DNA of 64,000 nt from Mucor racemosus (lineage: Eukaryota; Mucoromycota; Mucoromycetes; Mucorales; Mucoraceae). The notes beneath the pieces were generated by a model. That model did not search any database. It saw only the letters and a list, made by a program, of their open reading frames with translations, and was not told the origin of the DNA. Location: contig JAPEHQ010000011.1 in the NCBI GenBank assembly GCA_027405735.1, positions 1,922,001 to 1,986,000 of the forward strand, read 5' to 3'. Positions 11,068 through 22,619 of the stretch are shown here, piece after piece (the stretch's first letter is position 1; each line of letters begins with the position of its first letter). Position numbers and translations under genes: made by a program.

Positions 11068-12216
11068 TTAATCACTACCAACTACACCACCTTTGTTTAG
11101 TCCAACTGCTTTTTCCACAACTTCTCGCATCAGATCTATCAAGGTACAACAAGTTACGATAATATGTGCTTCCAAATGATCCGGTCTTTCGACCAAATTT
11201 AAAGCGTTTTTATCAATAATTAGTTCACCTAAATGAATAAAGTATCCCATACGATGACTATCGAATTCTGCAATGACACGCCATTTCTTTTTAGGGGCAT
11301 CTCCTTCTTCTAAATGTTTATCTGGTCGAATTTGACAAATCATATCGTGTGATAATAAACTTGCTCGTTTCCAACGAATACGGTACCCTTCAAACTCTGT
11401 ATCGTATGTGAATAATAAATGTGAGTTTGTACGATTGTGTAGCTGGTTTGATTTGGTTGTATCAAGTGTTCCTGCAGTAATAATAGTAGATTCGTCATCA
11501 AAATCGCTTTCTTCTTGAGCATCTTGTTCGTATTCCTTTTCATTCAAAACTACAGGAAAATCTCCCCATTCGATCGTGATTTCCTTTTTAAAAGCTCTTC
11601 GTCTTGCCTCTGCGATCTTAATTTTTTCTCCTGGATTAGTGCTATTGAGTGCTGTTCTGTATAGAATATTTTGGAAGCCCCACGAGTAAGAATGAGGCTG
11701 TATCTTCTTATAAGCAGGAATTTTGGTTCCTTTAAAATAGATATCATGTTCATGAGGCCTTGCCAAGGAATGTTTGCGCAAGTCGTAATTCAGCATATCT
11801 TCCATGGGTTTCTTTTTAAGGATTTGCAATAAAGCAAGCCTACTTGTTGCACTGCTTGTATTACTACTATTACTGCTGATACTAGAAGCGCTGGGACTCA
11901 CTGCAACAACAGGTAGAGAAGATGATGTGCTCAGTACAGTTGTTGACGAAGGCACATGAGATATTAAAGAAGAAGTTAAGCGAGCACTTAATTCATCTTC
12001 GTCTTCATTTGTCCTGATTGCAGGTCTTTTACCATTCACAAATTCCGCTCTAACGATAAGGTCGTCGATAACTTCTTGAGGTAAATGTGTAGTGCTTTTT
12101 TCAGAATCCTCATCATCATCATATGTATTTGGTTTATCATAAGATATAGTTGGCGTGTCTATGGTATCTGGTTTTTGTGTGTATATTACTTGATCATCAA
12201 TGGTATCAGGCTTCAT
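11068..12216 (-). CDS. Hypothetical protein, possibly Tubby/LURP-one-like C-terminal domain
   Basis: Single-exon gene of 382 residues. The first about 140 residues are acidic and Ser-rich (low complexity). The conserved-looking part runs from about residue 140, with PHSYSWGFQNILYRTALN, then YRIRWKRASLLSHDMICQIR, WRVIAEFDSHRMGYFIHLGE and a C-terminal helix TLIDLMREVVEKAVG. The alternating beta-strand pattern and the final hydrophobic helix recall the Tubby C-terminal/LURP-one fold, but this is an impression rather than a clear match. It shares a 199-bp divergent promoter with the RTC4-domain gene. Confidence 0.75.
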   Translation of the reverse strand: MKPDTIDDQVIYTQKPDTIDTPTISYDKPNTYDDDEDSEKSTTHLPQEVIDDLIVRAEFVNGKRPAIRTNEDEDELSARLTSSLISHVPSSTTVLSTSSSLPVVAVSPSASSISSNSSNTSSATSRLALLQILKKKPMEDMLNYDLRKHSLARPHEHDIYFKGTKIPAYKKIQPHSYSWGFQNILYRTALNSTNPGEKIKIAEARRRAFKKEITIEWGDFPVVLNEKEYEQDAQEESDFDDESTIITAGTLDTTKSNQLHNRTNSHLLFTYDTEFEGYRIRWKRASLLSHDMICQIRPDKHLEEGDAPKKKWRVIAEFDSHRMGYFIHLGELIIDKNALNLVERPDHLEAHIIVTCCTLIDLMREVVEKAVGLNKGGVVGSD

Positions 12217-12415
12217 TTTTTAAGGGGTAAAATTAGAAGAAGAGGAAATAAAATGATGGATATTCTAATGGTATTGAATGCCAGTTTAAATAGCTCCTGC
12301 TCCGAAGCTTCTAGTGTGGCTTTGATGTCATTTTCAAAATTGATTTTACTAAACGTGTTTGAATCTGCTTTAATTTATAGTCCACATTGCTTTCCATTAG
12401 ATTCAAGCGATTCAA

Positions 12416-13822
12416 ATGCACAACAACAGCAATAGCAGTAAAAAGATTTTTAAAACCTTTAACAATTACAAGAAAAGTTATAAAGAGATAGATAGAGCCG
12501 AAGAAAATGACAGCAAATCCCACAGTAGCAGTAGCAGCAATAGTATAACAATACCTCCTTCAAACAAAATTGGATACATTGTGGAAATTGCGCATAAAAT
12601 ACCGAGAGAGACTCATTCAAAAAGACTTATTTCAACAGAAGATGCAGACGACGACGACGACGACTTTAGACCCACTCACAAAAAGGAATTATACATGCCA
12701 AAGAACAATATCGGTGCTCTTAGAGAAAAGCGGGGAGAGGGATTATTTATACCAAAGAGGTTTACCAGCACTCCCAGAGAAAAACAAGAGAATGATGAAA
12801 GTACACGTTCGTCTGAAAAAGTACTAAAGATACCTCCAAAAAGGCAAATCAATCCATTTGCAGTGGGAGCACTTAAAATGCCATCGAAAAAGAAAAGAAT
12901 TGACAAAGATAAAGACGAAGAATATAACAGGCTTCAAGAACGTTTTAAGATAAATCAAAAAAATGATGAGCGTGAGCTTGAAGAAGACCGCAGAAAATGC
13001 ACTTTCTGCAGTGAAATACTGTTCCCAATTACAGAACCTATCAGTAAAGCATTAAAGATACAGGAGGAAAAAGACAAAGAATATGCCCAAAAGCAGAAAG
13101 AACGTTTCGATGATTTGAATTCATCTTCTTCATTTAGTAGACCTATTGGTTTTGAGAACACAAGACCTGTGCCAAACGATGAAAAGGATGAATTCTGTAA
13201 ATTGCATAGATTAGAACTTGTTTTTAAACCTGATGGCATCAAAAATGGCTATCCAAAAGACATTGATTTTAACAAGATTGAAAAAGACGTAAAGAAGTTT
13301 TATGTTGAATTGAAGGAAGTTATTTGTGGCGAAATTGATAGTGATTATAAAAATATCGCAGAGAGAGCCTATAAAGAACAAGGACAAACTAAAGCAAGAA
13401 GTATGATGAGTGTATTGCATAGATTCACTGAAACTTTGCCGGGTTATTATGGGCCCAGAGGTGCTGCCGAAATCTTGAAAACTTTGACAAAGATGTACGT
13501 TGATACTGGCTACTTGGCCGGTCATTTAGTATCATCCCAATTACCATTGGAATACTTGCAGCAGGTTCTAGTTCCTGAAGTTGGCTTTCGATTAATCAGA
13601 CGTGATTTGATTTCAAAAGGACAATTCACAAACGCTACTGAAAGAGCAAAGGTGATGATGAAAGAAAGTGCAGCATATGGTAATGCCATGTTCCCGGTTC
13701 AAGATGCTCAAATCGATGAAAACGAAGACCAACACAATGACAATGACAATGATAATGACGACGACGATGATGATGATGATGAAGTTGAAATCAAAGAAAT
13801 ATATGCAATAGATTCAGACTGA
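12416..13822 (+). CDS. RTC4: RTC4-domain protein
   Basis: 468-residue single-exon protein. The N-terminal 190 residues are charged and low complexity, with acidic runs and basic clusters likely to be nuclear signals. A Cys/His motif follows (CTFCSEILFPI and FCKLHRLE), then a helical RTC4-like core with LPGYYGPRGAAEILKTL and LVPEVGFRLIRRDL. The tail is strongly acidic (Asp repeats encoded by a GAC/GAT run at 13738-13790). In yeast, RTC4 was named for restriction of telomere capping; its molecular role is poorly defined. The ATG at 12416 follows the divergent promoter. An upstream non-coding exon ending at the AG near 12380 cannot be excluded. Confidence 0.82.
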   Translation: MHNNSNSSKKIFKTFNNYKKSYKEIDRAEENDSKSHSSSSSNSITIPPSNKIGYIVEIAHKIPRETHSKRLISTEDADDDDDDFRPTHKKELYMPKNNIGALREKRGEGLFIPKRFTSTPREKQENDESTRSSEKVLKIPPKRQINPFAVGALKMPSKKKRIDKDKDEEYNRLQERFKINQKNDERELEEDRRKCTFCSEILFPITEPISKALKIQEEKDKEYAQKQKERFDDLNSSSSFSRPIGFENTRPVPNDEKDEFCKLHRLELVFKPDGIKNGYPKDIDFNKIEKDVKKFYVELKEVICGEIDSDYKNIAERAYKEQGQTKARSMMSVLHRFTETLPGYYGPRGAAEILKTLTKMYVDTGYLAGHLVSSQLPLEYLQQVLVPEVGFRLIRRDLISKGQFTNATERAKVMMKESAAYGNAMFPVQDAQIDENEDQHNDNDNDNDDDDDDDDEVEIKEIYAIDSD

Positions 13823-14050
13823 TTGTTATTTAATAAAGATTTACACTACGTTTTTTTTTTCATGTTATAACCAAAAAAGAAGTTAATCCCTTCCCTTTTT
13901 CATATTTTATTAAATAATTTTCCATTTCAAAATTATTCGATTGTTGATGGTAGTAGTAGATAAATACAGAAATTCAGGTTTTTTTTTATTTCAAAATGTT
14001 TTGATTATTTTGATTTATTCATTTCCTTTCTAGAATAAAAAAAAAGCGCT

Positions 14051-14483
14051 TTAATGGTGTTCAACGTTCTTGTGGTGCTCTACAAATTAATGAATCAGTA
14101 AATAAATCCGATATCTTATCCTAAACAAAACTTACTCAAGTGGAAGTTATAATCAATAGTATAACCGATAGCAAAGACACCAAAGATGAGATGAAGCAAA
14201 GGAGTGACAGAGGCGTTGTCACCATCAATGTAACGAGCCTTATAATGACCCCAAGGACCAGAAGGCTTGGCAGCTTCAACGGTACCCTTGGGCAATTTCT
14301 ATTTTTTTTTTTTTTTTGTTAAAAATCTCGAAGAAATACATGTTAATTTCAACAAACCTTGTAGAAGCTGACCAATTGAGAGATTTGACCATCCTTGGCA
14401 GAGCCAGAAAGTCTAGTAGCAGCAGCTACGTTAGGAGGGATAAGAGCCTTGGTGGTGTAGGCACGACGGAAAATGGCACTCAT
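14051..14483 (-). CDS. ATP17: Mitochondrial F1Fo ATP synthase subunit f
   Basis: Small Fo-sector subunit of the inner-membrane ATP synthase. Exons 14483-14358, 14298-14136 and 14079-14051 make 105 residues. Exon 1 gives a mitochondrial presequence (MSAIFRRAYTTKALIPPNV) and exon 2 holds KLPKGTVEAAKP, the fungal signature YKARYIDGDNASVTPLLHL and the single membrane helix. The last exon encodes KHHKNVEHH. An in-frame upstream ATG at 14639 exists, but the start at 14483 fits the yeast Atp17 length and the presequence. Introns are about 59 and 56 bp. Confidence 0.93.
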
Positions 14484-14639
14484 ATTTATATTTGGTTTTA
14501 GATAAAGTGTGGGGCACAAAAGACGAGAAAAGAAATAGAAATATATAAAAATGCTGTTAAAAAACACCAGGGGGTGAGTTTGGTGACTGGATCTGCGTGA
14601 AAGGAAATCCAGCAGTTGTTTTGGTCCATTATACGTCAC

Positions 14640-15435
14640 CCATCACAACAAGATCTCTTTGAAGTCCGTTGGATTCAAGGTGATGCGCTAGATGCATTAT
14701 GCTCAGGACGATCAAATTGATGCTGAAATAATCTGACCATAAGCATGAAATCTTGAAGAAAATATAACTTTTCTGCTTTCAATTTTATGAATGAAATTAG
14801 TCTTACAATGTTTAGCATCTAGACTTACTTTGAAAAGCGCTCGAGATGTAAAATGTGCTGTAGAATTAAAGAATGATAATAATCACATCGTCTGTTTATT
14901 TTAATTAAGGATTATTTTCTCACTTAGAGCATGCTATTTTTATATCAAATCTATTGCATTATTAGTTCTACAAATTCTCATCACTCCAGAGTTTTTTTCT
15001 TACTAATATATAAGTAGGATTTACGAATGTGTATATATATGGTACTTCGTAATGCTACATTGAAAAAATATTGTATGTGGTGTTTTAATTTCAAGTCAAC
15101 TATTTAAAAACCCAAAATATTTGATTGGAAGACACTTCCACAAACCATTAACCAAGTCGACTACAAACAGAAAGTACTATCTGCACAGAACTTGGTTCTG
15201 CATGCAAAGATATGCATCAAAAATACTTCAAAATTGAAGTTGTAAAAATCCCCCACTTTTTTTCTCAAAAAATCTTAACTTTAATTAATTAATAATTTCA
15301 TAATACACATTCTATAGTTTATTTGGTTAAATAACCATATACCTAGTACATATAAAAAAATTACTGCTGTAAAAATAAAAAATAAAAAATCTAATAAAAG
15401 TTTATTATGATAACTTGGTAGATTCAGTTCCTTTT
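14640..15435. other. Intergenic, no gene seen
   Basis: AT-rich spacer between ATP17 and the left repeat block. No supported ORF, RNA gene or clear repeat boundary is visible. Confidence 0.5.
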
Positions 15436-17050
15436 GCCTAAAAGGCACCGTAGTTTCAAGTCAAATAGCGAAATTCAGGTATTTACCGTATATTGGCTAA
15501 AGTTGCTCCCGCTATAAGAAATGGGTGCAAGATATCATAAGGATGGCGTCGAAGGAAGCTGATCCGTTGAAATTTTCAACAGAAAATTACACATTTTATC
15601 AAGCTATTCTTAGCTCAGATGAAATGTCCAACAATTCATTATTTGGGTTTCAATGTTTCAATCTATCCAACGATGCTCGTTGTAACTATCTGATGGAGCT
15701 CAGACTTTTAGCTACTTGAAAAATGCACAGAGAAAGTACTTTATATTTCACGAGAGATTCAAAAACACGTAAAATTCATTGCCTTTTCTTTAAAAACTGG
15801 GTCCGACTTTTCATTCCTGCCCAACTTTTTTTTTCACTGAATAACACCAAGAAAAAATTATATGTCAATGTACCTGAGATGTTAAGCTTTAATCCAAAGA
15901 TGAGTATCTAGAAATATCTTATTTTTTTACAGTGGTATTAATTTTTCAATGCTAATGTTCCAGATTTTTACGCGTATTTCACTGCTAATGGATTGAAACC
16001 TTTGAGGCTTCATATCTCTACAAAACATTAAGCTATGCTAACACTTTTTAATAATAAAACTTACTTGTTTTAAAGCGCTCTATTACATATTTTAATATAA
16101 AAAAATTCTGAGCACTTTTATTTTTTTTCATTTTTTTGATATTTTTGTAATGGATTTCAAAATGTTCGATATATTGAGCAGCATTTTTTTTTATATTCAT
16201 TTTATTGAGCTTGTTGAGATCTCTCGGACCCAATTTAGTTTTTTTAAAAATATTGATTTTTCGTAGAGGTATCCTCAAAAATGTATACAAAGAGATACTT
16301 TCGTTTCTAGCTTCCATTTTTCCCTTATATACCCTCATCCCAAATTCTGAATTTGAAAAAAAAATGACAAAAATCTTGTTTCCTCTATAAAAAATACAGC
16401 TAGAAGGCTCAGTGATAGCTCGATCGATAGATAATTTTGCGATGCACCATATCCATTATTTATATTTAAAAAATGCTTATAAAAAATGATGTGTATCGTC
16501 AAAAAACCTCTACAATTTCAATTGCATTTTGCGCAAAATTTAATGTGAAAAGTTTGTCTGAATATTATTTAGGTAAATGCAGCATTCCAAACTGTATAAA
16601 AAATCCTTAATATGCTAGGTCTACTTACTATGCAGTTCATGAGCTATTAAAATTTTTTTGTTTTTTTTTAATCATTTTTGATCATTTTCGATCATTTTTT
16701 TCAAATCAATTTTGGAACCCCGTCACCATAGGGTTAAGTTATGATATGAACTACTATTTTGATTATCTCAACGAAAAATCAATATTTTCCGCTGAAACAA
16801 AAAATGCAGAGTAGCTTTGGGTTGGATACTATCTTCTGAATACAAAAAATTAATACCTTAATTTAGGTACTCAGTTTTTTTACAACCGATTTTAAGTCAA
16901 CTTTGGTCAATGATTTTTGATTTATCGAGATTTTGTAAATTAAAATCAACGTAAAAAATACCGTTTATTAGAATAAATTAAATGTGGGTTTATATAGTTA
17001 TTGGAATTATGTGATAAGATCTAATGGACAGGGATCCATTAGATATGACA
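15436..17050 (-). repeat. Repeat family A, copy 2; left arm of a large inverted repeat
   Basis: From about 15615 to 17050 this is the reverse complement of 26.4-27.85 kb, so the two form about 1.4-kb arms around roughly 9 kb of sequence. The conserved 61-codon frame is on the plus strand here (16205-16390), and the second conserved frame is at 15723-15911. The outer piece at 15436-15505 matches 27839-27905 but in direct rather than inverted orientation, so the left end looks locally inverted. Confidence 0.85.
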
Positions 17051-17480
17051 ATAGATATTATTATTAATGTGTATGGATATAACATGTTATGTCTCAGTGG
17101 TAATATTGCTATATATAAATTATGTTTCATTATTAGTTCCTGGGTGACAGGAACCATTTACTGCTGGATAGATAAGATCTGCTAGATTTGTCGGAGCTCT
17201 TCTGTATATCGAATGTTGTAATTCTGATAGATCATGTGTGTTGAGATCTAATAGACAGGGATCCATTAGATGTGACAATATAAATTATTATTAATCGATA
17301 AATGTGTATGGATACAATATGTTATGTTTCCGTAGGAATATTGCTATAAGTTATGTTTTATTATTAGTTGTTAGTTCCTAGTACTTAGATGACAGGAACC
17401 AGCTACTGAATAATAGAACTTGCTAGATCTGTCTATATTTGGAATATTGTAATTCTGATAGAAGATCCATGTTTGGTCAG
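17014..17480. repeat. Tandem duplication, unit about 230 bp, two copies
   Basis: The segments 17014-17242 and 17243-17480 share the same order of landmarks: AGATCTAATRGACAGGGATC, a TTATTATTAAT stretch, TGACAGGAACCA and GAATRTTGTAATTCTGATAG. A third, single copy lies inverted at about 60245-60495 in the right block. The left block therefore gained an extra unit or the right block lost one. Confidence 0.75.
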
Positions 17481-17649
17481 TGCACCAATATTCTGGTATT
17501 AACTCTTTTATTTTCGAACAGGTTCAATGGCCCATAAAGGAAGATACATTGTTCTTGAATATCTGATATAATTCGACTCAATATTGGGTAAAAAATTTGA
17601 AAAGTATCTAAAAACCATCTGAAACTTACTTTTTTACAACCGTAAAAAA

Positions 17650-17997
17650 TGTTGCATCCACAGATCTGGGTGCATTCCTTGGTTAAGATTACGACACAGT
17701 TTGATATGTTAAGTTCTACATTGCTGTATATTATGTTATGAAGCTCCGTGTATGCAGGAATATGGAACTAGTGTGTGTCACCTAGATTTGATTGGATATA
17801 TGAATATATATAAATAGACTCCTTTAAACAGGTCATATAATTAGAGAATGTGAATATAAAAGAAGATGGTTCGATCTTATAATAAAGTTCTTTAGTTTTA
17901 GTGTGCTCTTTCATTTTATAACAGTTTTCCTTTATTTTTATTAAATGATTTAGTACATATTTTAGCTTTGAGATTGATATAATCTCCTGGCGTAACA
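17650..17997 (+). mobile_element. Solo LTR (348 bp), left copy only
   Basis: Begins TGTTGCATCC and ends GGCGTAACA, so it has TG...CA ends with TGTT/AACA inversion. A 5-bp target duplication AAAAA flanks it (17645-17649 and 17998-18002). A TATA-like ATATAAATAG and a downstream AATAAA lie on the plus strand. The inverted right copy has the uninterrupted target near 60067-60080 (TTCATTTTTTACGG), which proves insertion. No internal retrotransposon remains. Confidence 0.85.
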
Positions 17998-18194
17998 AAA
18001 AATGAACAAAACAAACCCTATCTCAGCGAATTTTCATCCTGATAACTTCCAGCTTTACATGAGAGTAGATACACATTTTTGACGCTCTGGTCTTAATGGG
18101 CAACGTCCACAACCTACTGTGTATTGAGAAAATCATCGCCAAAGTGCACCTATAAGCTTATTGACGCACTTTTGAAATGCACAAGATTTAGTGT

Positions 18195-18885
18195 TGTATG
18201 CCACCTAGTGTCATACGTTATCATCTTCTACAGTATTAATAAATTTTACAATCTATGACTACGACGTGTATTGAAGTGCAAAGTCTTTATATTGAATATA
18301 AGAAGCTCCTAGCGTACTAAGTTTAATCCAGTAATTACCAAGAACTCTTGGACCTTGTCGTATATTTTCAGGATTGATAAATCATACTTAAAAAAGAATA
18401 CAATTAAAAGAGAATGAGTAATGAATCAGTTCTTCAACTGCTGTATAATAAAAACAAGATCTCGTTTATTTATATATAAAAGTATGGTCTTTTATATTGA
18501 TTTGACATTGAGATCCTGAGATGTAATTTAAGGCACTATTGAACTATTAGATCTGTTTGATAGTAATCTATGGATTGAAATGGATCAATCATAATTTAAC
18601 CGTTCTTGCAGAGCTTGTGAGTTGTCTTGTTTCAATGCTGCACTAAATATGCTTGGATGTTGATTTGATAGCTACTTGATTGGTTAACTTCTGGGATGAA
18701 ATAATGTGGTGTCATAATTGAGGTTTAAGCGTTCTTGGTAATTACCGGATTAAACTTGATACGCTAGGAGTTTCTTATATCCGATATAAAGACTTACACT
18801 TCAATACATGTCGTAGTCAATAGATTGTAAGATGTATTGATACTGTAGAAGGTGATAATGTATGATATTAGTAGGTGGAATACAA
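18195..18885. repeat. Repeat family B, fold-back copy (arms about 215 bp around a 400-bp core)
   Basis: The left arm starts GTTGTATGCCACC and runs to CTCTTGGACC. The right arm is its inverted copy and ends GGTGGAATACAAC. The core between them begins TGTCGTATATTTTC and holds TATAAAAG and AATAAA-like signals on the minus strand, as an LTR would. The same arm-plus-core recurs at 25.5-26.06, 54.11-54.64 and 59.22-59.89 kb. Confidence 0.7.
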
Positions 18886-18970
18886 CAGAACTCACAAATA
18901 TGTGTGTCGCGCTCAATTTGTAGCGCATGCGCTACCCGTTAAGCTTGTCACTCTCCTTCGATGTAAAATT
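18886..18970 (-). repeat. tRNA-like (SINE-head) remnant, left copy
   Basis: On the minus strand it reads AGCTTAACGGGTAGCGC, resembling a pol III A box, then a stem GCGCT/AGCGC with an 8-nt loop and GAGTTC where a B box would begin. The right copy (58790-58860) continues into CAAACCCGCCA. The cloverleaf is not complete, so this is not a functional tRNA. Confidence 0.35.
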
Positions 18971-20226
18971 TTAATCCCCATACATGTGAACATGCATTTG
19001 TCAGTTTTTCGTCACTATTTTGGGAAATGCAGCAAATTAAGATGTATTTTTTCTTTTTGGAATGATAGTAGAGCTTTCCAGAAATTGGTTGTAGACATCA
19101 TCTAAAAAAAATGCCAATTTTTGATGGAGATATAAATAAAACTCATTGTTAGTGCATTAATATTAAGTTGTATAACACTGCAGTGAAATTACATACTAAA
19201 AACGCTTGATAAAAATAAAACAACCTAAATTTCAAGTGTCGCTCATAAAATATGATGCCACTTGAAATGTAAACAACGATAATAAACAAACGCTTCAATT
19301 GAACACAATAAAACGCATGCTAAAAAATATGAAATACCCTTTTTGAACCATACATGTCGTGTAGATGATAGCACCCTTGATCACACGGCGCAATCAATTA
19401 CACAAATGACATATATATCAAAACAGGATTCTATCCAAATCAATAATGATAATAAACAAAGATATCAATTTAGTCAACTACTCATCTATATCGTAGTTGC
19501 ACTATCAATATAAATAAGATTCAAGCATATAAAAACTACCCCTTAAAAATCAAGGTTATATAAAATAGATATAACAGAAATAAACAAAAACAACCATTTC
19601 CCAAAAGGTCGATATTGTCACACTTGACATACAATCCCTTATGGTCAATGCTCTATACAATTTACCCCTTAAAATATCAAATCAATAACAATGTACTCAA
19701 AACTGGAAGATTACTAAATATACATCCATTCAAGTCTGATGGTATCCAAGTTCTCCAAATCACTATAAATACCCTCATACTTTTCAATTATTTTAACTCT
19801 TCAGAAATCTTTTGTAATAAAAACTTTAGCTGATTATAATTGTATTTCTACTGCTTTTATTTTTATATTTTTTTATTTTAGTAAATAACATCGTAATTTA
19901 CTGCAAACACAAAAATTGAATATGGACGAATGTAAAGCAATGTTTGCCAAAATGGGAATTAGTATAACATGAGCTACAACGCATAGAAACTCAAGTGATA
20001 TTTAACAGATGCAGTTGCATTGGAAAACTCAGTTTTTAGGAGTCGAAACACCTAGAATTGTACTGGAAAAAAACCAAAGTACGCATTAGTCATTAAACCA
20101 AAGATCGACATCAACTTTCCAAACCACCAGCATTAAATGCAGATATCAATTGTATAATCTCTACCCATGCGAAATAGTAATATGATATACTGTATGAATC
20201 AATCAGTTTCACAATTATAATCAATC

Positions 20227-20262
<36 letters not shown>

Positions 20263-20263
20263 G
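20227..20263. repeat. (AAT)n microsatellite
   Basis: About twelve AAT units. The homologous place in the right block is the (TTA)n run at 58212-58245. The apparent poly-Leu frames on the other strand are an artefact of this repeat. Confidence 0.95.
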
Positions 20264-20639
20264 GATCAAATTTTTAACATTATACTCGTAAATTGTAATT
20301 TGATATATTATCGTCCAATATGACCTAATAGTAATGAATTGGAGAAAGTACAACTGGTGAAAAACTGATACTCAATGTACAACGAGGTCGAGATTGATAA
20401 AAGGTGCATTCATTGTGCGGTGGAAATCGTAACATTTTGATGGATAGAAATTGCATGACCAAGATGTTGTGTTTGCTTCAGGATTTTAAAAAAGGTTCAG
20501 AAGCATTCTTCATCATAAAACTCAACTAGAAGATGTTGAATACCCACCATATTATGCGATTAGTATTATTTTGTCTTTTATTTAATTGTTGTATTATTAA
20601 AAATCAAGCTTTTCATACCTTATAAAAATGACAATGGAA

Positions 20640-20893
20640 TGTTTCTAATTTCAGATTGACATTTATCATAAGGCGGGCTGATGATATGTTTGATACTACT
20701 GTAGGTGGAATCAGTCAATTCAATTTATTGAATTTGAATGCAAATACCAAGGAACCATTTGTAAGTAATTAAGTTGGTTCTACTAGTAAAGCATTGAATA
20801 AATTGGCTTGGGACAAAGAGGGTGAAAAGACGGCAATAGGTTCCAGTGATGGCCATCTTTATGTTTATGATATTGGATAATAGGTAAGAATAA
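20640..20893 (+). pseudogene. Captured fragment of a dynein intermediate chain gene (WD40 region), left copy
   Basis: From 20686 the frame reads MFDTTVGGISQFNLLNLN then ANTKEPFV, a stop, and then KALNKLAWDKEGEKTAIGSS followed by DGHLYVYDIG. This follows the dynein intermediate chain WD40 pattern (...WNLN..TE.P... / ALN.VRW...G..IA.GD..G...VYDVG). It ends at a TAGGTAAG that looks like the old exon-intron junction. It is broken by at least one in-frame stop and has no start or rest of the gene. The right block holds the same fragment. Confidence 0.65.
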
Positions 20894-22619
20894 AACTCAA
20901 TGTAAATCGCCTCTAGCGCAATAATTATAAAGTAAGACTATATTATCATCTAATAAACTACCGCACAATATTAACATGTATAATTATTTACAGCAATAAG
21001 CTTGAATCAAGTGGGTACAGCATCGTAAATTCTTGAAAAAGTTTTCAAGTATTATAAAATCTCTTATTTTTAAGACTTACAAGGCTTATAAGCGGAATAT
21101 TAATTTTAAAAATTATTCTTGTCCAGATCATCAATTTTGACATTTTTTAATTTTTTTTTTTTGGTTTTGCAAATCTAGAATTAATTATACTACCAATTAT
21201 AAAAACAAAAAATATACACATATGCAGAATTTAGCGCTCTATTTGCTTAATAAAAAATAACAATCATTTTTATTGCAAAATATTACATGAAAATCCTTTA
21301 ATCAAAAAACCGTTTTTGGGGCAAAAGTACAAAGTTTCATTACTTAGTATTTAATATTAAGCTTTTATAAAATGCGTATTAGTTATGGCTACAATTTTCT
21401 CTCACAATGTAATTTATTTAAACGTTGATTTTGGTATCAAAATTTGATTTTTCTGTTTTTTGATCAAAATCATGAGTGTTGGTAAGGGTAAAATGAGGCC
21501 CAAAAATGTCCGCTACAAAAACTGAATTTTCAGACCGCACATGGTTAAATATAAGAAAAGTTAAAAAAAATACGCATTTTTATTTTAAATGTAGATATAT
21601 ATACCATAGTATAAGAGACTTAGCCGTTCAATCTTGCTATGCTCAATTACGGCGTCGCTCTGCGGGATCGCTTTTGCAATTTTTTAATGAATGTATGGTA
21701 TGGCAGACGGTTTTTCTGATAGAAAAACATATGTTTCTATGATAATAGCAGATATTGCCTATTTTTTCAAATTTATGGCTCATGCCCTGTAATGCTGCTT
21801 TTACATTGGCTGAAATGTGCAATTTAGCAGGGTTTTAATTGCGCTACTAAATAATGTAAAGCCTTGAAAATCCTTTTTTACCTGTGTTGTTTCTTTCTTT
21901 TTATTTTTATATTATTCCAAGGATATATTCACTGTTTGATAAAGCATATCAGACTATCGAGTTGGTACTCTTTTCTTTAACTATTGAATACGCATGCTAC
22001 TGGAACATAAGAGACTAATGTTTTTAATATAGGAAGCAGTCTATATTAGAGACTGATATTTTTATTTAACCGCATTCTAAGATCAAATCGAAGGCAATGA
22101 TATTTATATCTACTCAATGAAAAGCTAGAACTGGCTACAAACTCACGAAATGTTCCAGAAAAGTGATAAAATTTTAAATGTTATAGAAATACAAAAAAAA
22201 AAAGAATAATCTGATATCTTTCCTAATAACCATAGTTCGGATCGTAATTAATGCTTGAAAACAAATCTTCTTACGGCTGACAATTTTAATAAACTAAAAT
22301 AGTAAGTTTAAAGAAGGTTAATTTGTTTAAATTTTATGAGTGATAAAGTAACATTTATAACCTTAGATTTGGCTTGCATATAAATTTAAGCAGTAAGTGT
22401 TATTTAATTTTATGCTCAAGCAACAACCATTATTGTTTCTGTAAACATTATAGCTATTATAAACATATTTATAAATAATAATAATCGTAAATATATTGGC
22501 TCTTGCATGTACAGTATTTCTCTATATTATCAACAATGTATTGAATTATGTTATTGTCTATAGTCTATACCAATAAAAACAAATATAATTCAAAACCCCA
22601 TTCCAGTAAAAAATGCAAT

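Noticed and set aside
14484..14639. Longer N-terminus for ATP17 from the ATG at 14639
   Set aside because: The extra 52 residues are not a presequence and the start at 14483 matches the known family length.
20111..20353. Frame with a poly-Leu run
   Set aside because: Product of the (AAT)n microsatellite read on the minus strand.
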